NCBI GenBank assembly: GCA_020161065.1
Contig: JAIUPH010000006.1
Coordinates: 62,001 to 126,000 of the forward strand
Source of the DNA: Pseudomonadota bacterium
GTDB taxonomy: Bacteria > Pseudomonadota > Gammaproteobacteria > Burkholderiales > Burkholderiaceae_C
Direction of reading: 5' to 3'
Length of the DNA stretch: 64,000 nt
Shown here: piece by piece, positions 60,522 to 64,000 of the stretch
Numbering within the stretch: the stretch's first letter is position 1
Layout of the letters: every line of letters begins with the position of its first letter
Program-made: the position numbers and the translations under genes
Notes under the pieces: generated by a model
The model's database searches: none
What the model saw: the letters and a program-made list of their open reading frames with translations, nothing else
Told to the model about the DNA's origin: nothing

Positions 60522-61001
60522 ATGGCCTTGCCCCACGTCGCCACCGCCGACGTCGCGCATGCGATCCAGCTCTCGCTGGCGCCGGTGTTCCTGCTGACCG
60601 GCATCGCCGGCATGCTCAACGTGATGGCCGGCCGGCTGGGCCGCATCATCGACCGCGGCCGCCGCCTGCGCGAGCCGCCGCTCGACGAGCTGGTGGCCGG
60701 CGACCCGCTGCTCGAACTGGAGCTGCAAAGCCTGGAGTACCGCCGCCGCCTGGCCAGCACCGCGATCACGGCGTGCACGCTGTCGGCGCTGCTGGTGTGC
60801 CTGGTGATCGCGGCGCTGTTCGTCGAGGAGCTGTTCGACCTGCCGCTGCGCTGGCTGGAAGGCGTGCTGTTCACGGTGGCGACGCTGGCGCTGACCGTCG
60901 GGCTGGCCTATTTCCTGCGCGAGGTGCACCTGGCGACGCAGACCGTGCGCACGCACCCGCTGGCGTCGTCGGCGCGGCCGCCGATGGGGCCCGACGCCTG
61001 A
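60522..61001 (+). CDS. DUF2721 membrane protein
   Basis: 159 residues with three hydrophobic segments: LAPVFLLTGIAGMLNVMAGRL near the N-terminus, ITACTLSALLVCLVIAALFV and LFTVATLALTVGLAYFL. Between the first two is a charged stretch, RLGRIIDRGRRLREPPLDEL, that with the first helix is typical of DUF2721. Function is unknown. It starts 2 bp after gnd and is probably co-transcribed. Confidence 0.88.
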   Translation: MALPHVATADVAHAIQLSLAPVFLLTGIAGMLNVMAGRLGRIIDRGRRLREPPLDELVAGDPLLELELQSLEYRRRLASTAITACTLSALLVCLVIAALFVEELFDLPLRWLEGVLFTVATLALTVGLAYFLREVHLATQTVRTHPLASSARPPMGPDA

Positions 61002-61178
61002 TTGGCGAGGCTTCGGCGGCCGGCGCGGCGCCGGGCGCCGTGGCGCGGGGCTGCGGTGCTGCGGTTCACGCCGGCCCGCCGCCGCTTCGCGCCCGCCAGC
61101 CGCCAGCCGTCGCACGGCGCGCGCGGCGGCGACGGTGGCGGCCGACACTGGCCGCACTGTCCACCACCGAAGCCGATC

Positions 61179-61688
61179 ATGCTGTCTCAAGTGCCGCTCT
61201 GGGTTCCCGCCGTCTTGCTGCTGCTGGTCGGCCTGGGCGTGCGCCAATCGCGGCCGCGGCTGATGGCGCCGGCCACGGCGCTGGGCATCGGCGCGCTGAT
61301 GGTGGCGCTGTCGCTGGTCGGCCTGTGGTCGACCTTCGGCGCCGACCCGGCCACGCTGCTGTGCTGGGCGCTGGGCTTGGGCCTCGCGCTGGCGGCCGGC
61401 GGCCGCTGGCTGGCACCGCGCGGCATGACGCTGGCCGCCGGCGCGCCAGCCGGCGTGCGGGTGCGGGTGCGGGTGCCCGGCAGCTGGCTGCCGCTGGCGC
61501 TGATGCTGGGCATCTTCGCGCTCAAGTTCGTGCTCGGGTACGAGGCGGCCACCGGGCATCCCGTGACGGCGCATTCGCTGGCTGGCGCGGCGGTGGCGGG
61601 CTTGCTGGGCGGCTTCAGCGGCAGCTTCCTCGCGCGTGCCCTGGCGGTTCGCCGCTTCGCGCGGCGCGTGCCGGTCACTGCACCGTGA
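61179..61688 (+). CDS. Membrane protein of unknown function, DUF6622-like
   Basis: 169 residues with five or so hydrophobic segments: LWVPAVLLLLVGLGVRQSRPR, ALGIGALMVALSLVGLW, LLCWALGLGLALAAGG, SWLPLALMLGIFALKFVLGY and a Gly/Ala-rich last one. The QSRPR and FALKFVLGYEAA motifs recur in a small integral membrane family of Burkholderiales; the DUF number is a tentative call. A (GTGCGG)3 run encodes VRVRVRV near residue 90. It overlaps the convergent secreted-protein gene by 14 bp. Confidence 0.75.
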   Translation: MLSQVPLWVPAVLLLLVGLGVRQSRPRLMAPATALGIGALMVALSLVGLWSTFGADPATLLCWALGLGLALAAGGRWLAPRGMTLAAGAPAGVRVRVRVPGSWLPLALMLGIFALKFVLGYEAATGHPVTAHSLAGAAVAGLLGGFSGSFLARALAVRRFARRVPVTAP

Positions 61689-62670
61689 CGGTCTGGTCCA
61701 GCGCCTGCCAGGGCAGCAGCTGGATCGCCTGCGCCGCGCCGTCCACCAGGTAGGCCGGCAGGTCGCTGGCGTCGGCGGCGGCGCGCAGGCGCAGCGTGCC
61801 GGTGGGAAAGTTCTGCATCAGCTCGAACTGGAAGCGCACCGTGCCGGGCTGGCCTTGCACGCTGCGCTGCAGGCCGCGCAGGATGACGCCGCCGGCCGCC
61901 ACCAGCCCGGGCTCGCCCAGGCAGTGGGTGCTGGCGCCGGCCTGCACGCAGGCGCCCCCGTCGGGGCGCACGAACAGGCTGGCCACGGTGCCGAACAGCC
62001 CCGGGATCAGCGCCGACGGCCGCTGCAGGTCCAACCGCTGGCCTTGCACCGTGCCCAGGCTGGCGCCGAAGTTGGCGTCCAGCGTGTGCACCATGCTGCG
62101 CGCCAGCGCGCCGCCATTGACCGCGGTGAAGCTGTTGGTCTTGGCCGCCAGCGCGGCGTTGACGGCCACGCCGGCGGGCGACTGCAGCGTCTGCGCGACG
62201 AAGCCGCTGAGCTTGGCGGCCTGGCCGCCGGCGTTGAAGCCCTGCACCTGGATGCCGAACTGGAACAGGTCGTCGGCCATGCCCAGCGTGGAGCAGCGGC
62301 GCTCGAAGGCGATGGGGCTGGACGCCGGCGTCACCGGCGTATCGAAGCTGGCCGTGTAGCGAGTGACGAGGCGCGAGCGGAAGATGGTCTGGCCGAGCGG
62401 CGTGGTGACGCGCTCGATCACGGTCTGGCTGGTCTCGCTGAGCGCCTGCGGCGCGTTGTCGATCCAGCCCATGCCGTCGGGGCAGACGTTGCGCTTGACG
62501 GTCAGCGTGGCCGCCAGCCCCGGCGGCAGGCCGCTGATGGCGACCGTCACCGGCACGGCCTGCGCGCCGCTGGCGGCGAGCAGGGCGAGGGCGGCGGCCG
62601 CGGTCAGGCGGCGAATGTGGTGACGAGCGAGGTGACGAGCAAGCGGGCGGTTCACGAAGCGGGTGTTCAT
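61675..62670 (-). CDS. Secreted protein of unknown function
   Basis: 331 residues from the ATG at 62670, which has AGGAG 7 bp upstream. The signal peptide is LTAAAALALLAASGAQAV. The mature protein starts PVTVAISGLPPGLAATLTVK and is Val/Thr/Ala-rich, with two Cys pairs (NVCPDG and RRCSTLG; GGACVQAG and THCLGE). There is no enzyme motif, and it has the look of an extracellular beta-rich protein. Monocistronic, convergent with the membrane-protein gene. Confidence 0.75.
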   Translation of the reverse strand: MNTRFVNRPLARHLARHHIRRLTAAAALALLAASGAQAVPVTVAISGLPPGLAATLTVKRNVCPDGMGWIDNAPQALSETSQTVIERVTTPLGQTIFRSRLVTRYTASFDTPVTPASSPIAFERRCSTLGMADDLFQFGIQVQGFNAGGQAAKLSGFVAQTLQSPAGVAVNAALAAKTNSFTAVNGGALARSMVHTLDANFGASLGTVQGQRLDLQRPSALIPGLFGTVASLFVRPDGGACVQAGASTHCLGEPGLVAAGGVILRGLQRSVQGQPGTVRFQFELMQNFPTGTLRLRAAADASDLPAYLVDGAAQAIQLLPWQALDQTVTVQ

Positions 62671-62772
62671 CGGGCATCTCCTGTGCGGGTGGGGCGGCAA
62701 CGGCGCCGCGCATCGCCCTGACGGGCCCGACCCCGCGCCGGATGCAGCACGTGAAAATTCACGTCGCGCCAG

Positions 62773-62809
62773 AAAAAAGGCCGGCCGCCCTCAACGGGCG
62801 GCCGGCCTT
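62773..62809 (-). terminator. Rho-independent terminator of mdh
   Basis: On the minus strand a 14-bp perfect stem of GGCCGGCCGCCC type with a 5-base loop is followed by TTTTTT. It lies 24 bp after the mdh stop. The strongest terminator in the window. Confidence 0.92.
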
Positions 62810-62833
62810 GCGGTGAAGCTTGCAGCGCCGCGC

Positions 62834-63820
62834 TTACAGCAGGTGCTTGACGCCGTCCTGCTCGCCCTGCAGCTCGGCCAGCGTCTTGTTGATGCACTCC
62901 TGGCTGAAGGCGTCGATCGGCAGGCCTTCGACGATCTTGTACTTGCCGCCCTCGGTGGTGACCGGGAAGCCGAAGATCACGTCCTTGGGGATGCCGTACT
63001 CGCCGTTGCTGGGCACGCCCATCGTGACCCATTCACCCTTGGTGCCCAGCGCCCAGTCGCGCATGTGGTCGATGGCGGCGTTGGCAGCGCTGGCCGCCGA
63101 CGACAGGCCGCGCGCCTCGATGATCGCGGCGCCGCGCTTGCCCACGGTGGGCAGGAAGACGTCCTTGTTCCAGACCTGGTCGTTGATCAGGTCCTTGACG
63201 CTGGCGCCGTCGATGGTGGCGAAGCGGTAGTCGGCATACATCGTGGGCGAGTGGTTGCCCCACACGCAGAGCTTCTTGATGCTGGCCACCGGCTTGCCGG
63301 TCTTGGCGGCGATCTGGCTGGCCGCGCGGTTGTGGTCCAGGCGCAGCATGGCGGTGAAGTTCTCGCGCGGCAGGCTGGGCGCGCTCTTCATCGCGATGTA
63401 GGCGTTGGTGTTGGCCGGGTTGCCGACCACCAGCACCTTGACGTTGCGGCTGGCCACCTTGTCCAGCGCCTTGCCCTGGGCGGTGAAGATCTGCGCGTTG
63501 GCGGCCAGCAGGTCGGCGCGCTCCATGCCGGGGCCGCGCGGGCGGGCGCCGACCAGCAGCGCGTAGTCGGCGTCCTTGAAGCCGGTCTCCGGGCTGCCAT
63601 GCGCCTCCATGCCGGCGAGCAGCGGGAAGGCGCAGTCTTCCAGCTCCATCATCACGCCCTTCAGCGCCTTCTGCGCCTTCTCGTCGGGGATCTCGATCAG
63701 CTGCAGGATCACCGGCTGGTCCTTGCCCAGCATCTCGCCGCTGGCGATGCGGAACAGCAGGGCATAACCGATCTGGCCGGCGGCGCCGGTGACGGCCACG
63801 CGGACGGGTTTCTTGCTCAT
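62834..63820 (-). CDS. mdh: Malate dehydrogenase
   Basis: NAD-dependent TCA-cycle enzyme, 328 residues, of the cytosolic-type MDH common in betaproteobacteria. The NAD fold is [24 protein letters not shown]. Further motifs are [18 protein letters not shown] with the substrate Arg residues, [20 protein letters not shown], and the catalytic His in [14 protein letters not shown]. The ATG at 63820 is preceded by a GGAG site. It is divergent from a GntR-type regulator gene with a palindromic site between them, and ends in a strong terminator. Confidence 0.98.
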   Translation of the reverse strand: MSKKPVRVAVTGAAGQIGYALLFRIASGEMLGKDQPVILQLIEIPDEKAQKALKGVMMELEDCAFPLLAGMEAHGSPETGFKDADYALLVGARPRGPGMERADLLAANAQIFTAQGKALDKVASRNVKVLVVGNPANTNAYIAMKSAPSLPRENFTAMLRLDHNRAASQIAAKTGKPVASIKKLCVWGNHSPTMYADYRFATIDGASVKDLINDQVWNKDVFLPTVGKRGAAIIEARGLSSAASAANAAIDHMRDWALGTKGEWVTMGVPSNGEYGIPKDVIFGFPVTTEGGKYKIVEGLPIDAFSQECINKTLAELQGEQDGVKHLL

Positions 63821-63913
63821 GGAAGGCTCCTGAAGGAAGGGGGGAGTGGGCTGGGCTCGGCAGGCGCCGCAGACGGCCGAAATTCTAGTCGCCCCCACCT
63901 GACTCGACTCTTA

Positions 63914-63929
63914 TGTCTTATGTAAGACA
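63914..63929. promoter_or_regulatory. 16-bp palindromic operator between mdh and gntR-type gene
   Basis: TGTCTTA-TG-TAAGACA has perfect 7-bp arms. It lies 8 bp before the regulator start and 94 bp before mdh. The symmetry and AT-rich half-sites fit a GntR-family operator, so autoregulation and control of mdh are likely. Confidence 0.7.
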
Positions 63930-63937
63930 ATGGTCGG

Positions 63938-64000
63938 ATGCCCGTGCTCGACGCCGTCGCGGCCGCCCCTTCGGCCCCTGCCTTCAGCCCGCTGTACCAG
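63938..64000 (+). CDS. GntR family transcriptional regulator, 5' end only
   Basis: Only 21 codons are in the window (MPVLDAVAAAPSAPAFSPLY and one more residue). The end of this segment, FSPLYQ, matches the usual beginning of the winged-helix domain in HutC-subfamily GntR proteins (PLYxQI). A GntR gene divergent from mdh is the common arrangement in Burkholderiales, where such regulators control TCA genes. Identity is therefore inferred from position and six residues. Confidence 0.6.
   Translation, partial: MPVLDAVAAAPSAPAFSPLYQ

Noticed and set aside
61440-61482. (GTGCGG)3 run considered as a phase-variable microsatellite
   Set aside because: A 6-bp unit keeps the frame and only three copies are present, so no on/off switching is expected.

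Overview
The window is GC-rich, densely packed bacterial DNA with the gene repertoire of a betaproteobacterium of the order Burkholderiales, most like the Rubrivivax / Leptothrix / Ideonella group. The evidence is a red-type (form IC) RuBisCO operon with CbbX and a divergent CbbR, a type IV minor-pilin operon beside ribD and glyA-nrdR, AcnB, an NAD-type malate dehydrogenase beside a GntR-type regulator, and PEP-CTERM-like secreted proteins. Genus is an inference. No rRNA or tRNA gene, CRISPR array, complete insertion sequence or phage was recognised.

Layout. 1-9.8 kb (minus strand): a truncated secreted protein, ribD, six type IV pilin-like genes (pilV, pilX, pilW, fimT, pilE and a second fimT) without pilY1, then nrdR, glyA and a lytic transglycosylase. 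9.9-19.6 kb: ubiD, an LLM flavin oxidoreductase coupled to a GMC oxidoreductase, an ABC exporter, a VapBC toxin-antitoxin pair and a YgiQ radical SAM protein. 19.7-33.4 kb: an energy and carbon module. A secreted SGNH hydrolase and a periplasmic DsrE-like protein converge on cbbR-fccA-fccB. CbbR, the cytochrome and the sulfide dehydrogenase flavoprotein overlap by 4 bp each. Divergently, cbbL-S-E-X-F-P-T-Y-A encodes most of the Calvin cycle; pgk and gap are not in the window. Between cbbT and cbbY a 32-bp unit is repeated so that two 11-codon micro-ORFs chain the two genes through ATGA overlaps.

33.6-48.1 kb: housekeeping genes: purU, an FAD oxidoreductase, a class V aminotransferase-like protein, UspA, a phasin-like protein, exonuclease I, a 57-residue charged protein, a class A PBP coupled to a CpdB-type nucleotidase, and an orphan five-PAS hybrid histidine kinase. 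48.1-53.6 kb: a small accessory island bounded by a 69-bp direct repeat (68/69 identical, 5,359 bp apart). It holds a fumarylacetoacetase-family hydrolase, a cupin, a Bug-type receptor, an NAD-dependent epimerase, a TetR regulator with two matching 16-bp operators, and decayed pieces of an MFS transporter, a thiolase and an acyl-CoA ligase. It looks like a worn catabolic cluster. 53.6-64 kb: acnB, a second VapBC pair (AbrB-type antitoxin), a secreted protein, a GNAT gene with an internal deletion, a CitE-like lyase, gnd, three proteins of unknown function, mdh, and the start of a GntR-type regulator behind a perfect 16-bp palindrome.

Together the central genes suggest an organism able to fix CO2 with electrons from reduced sulfur, with sulfide oxidation tied to CbbR at the transcript level. 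The flanks are core metabolism and envelope functions.
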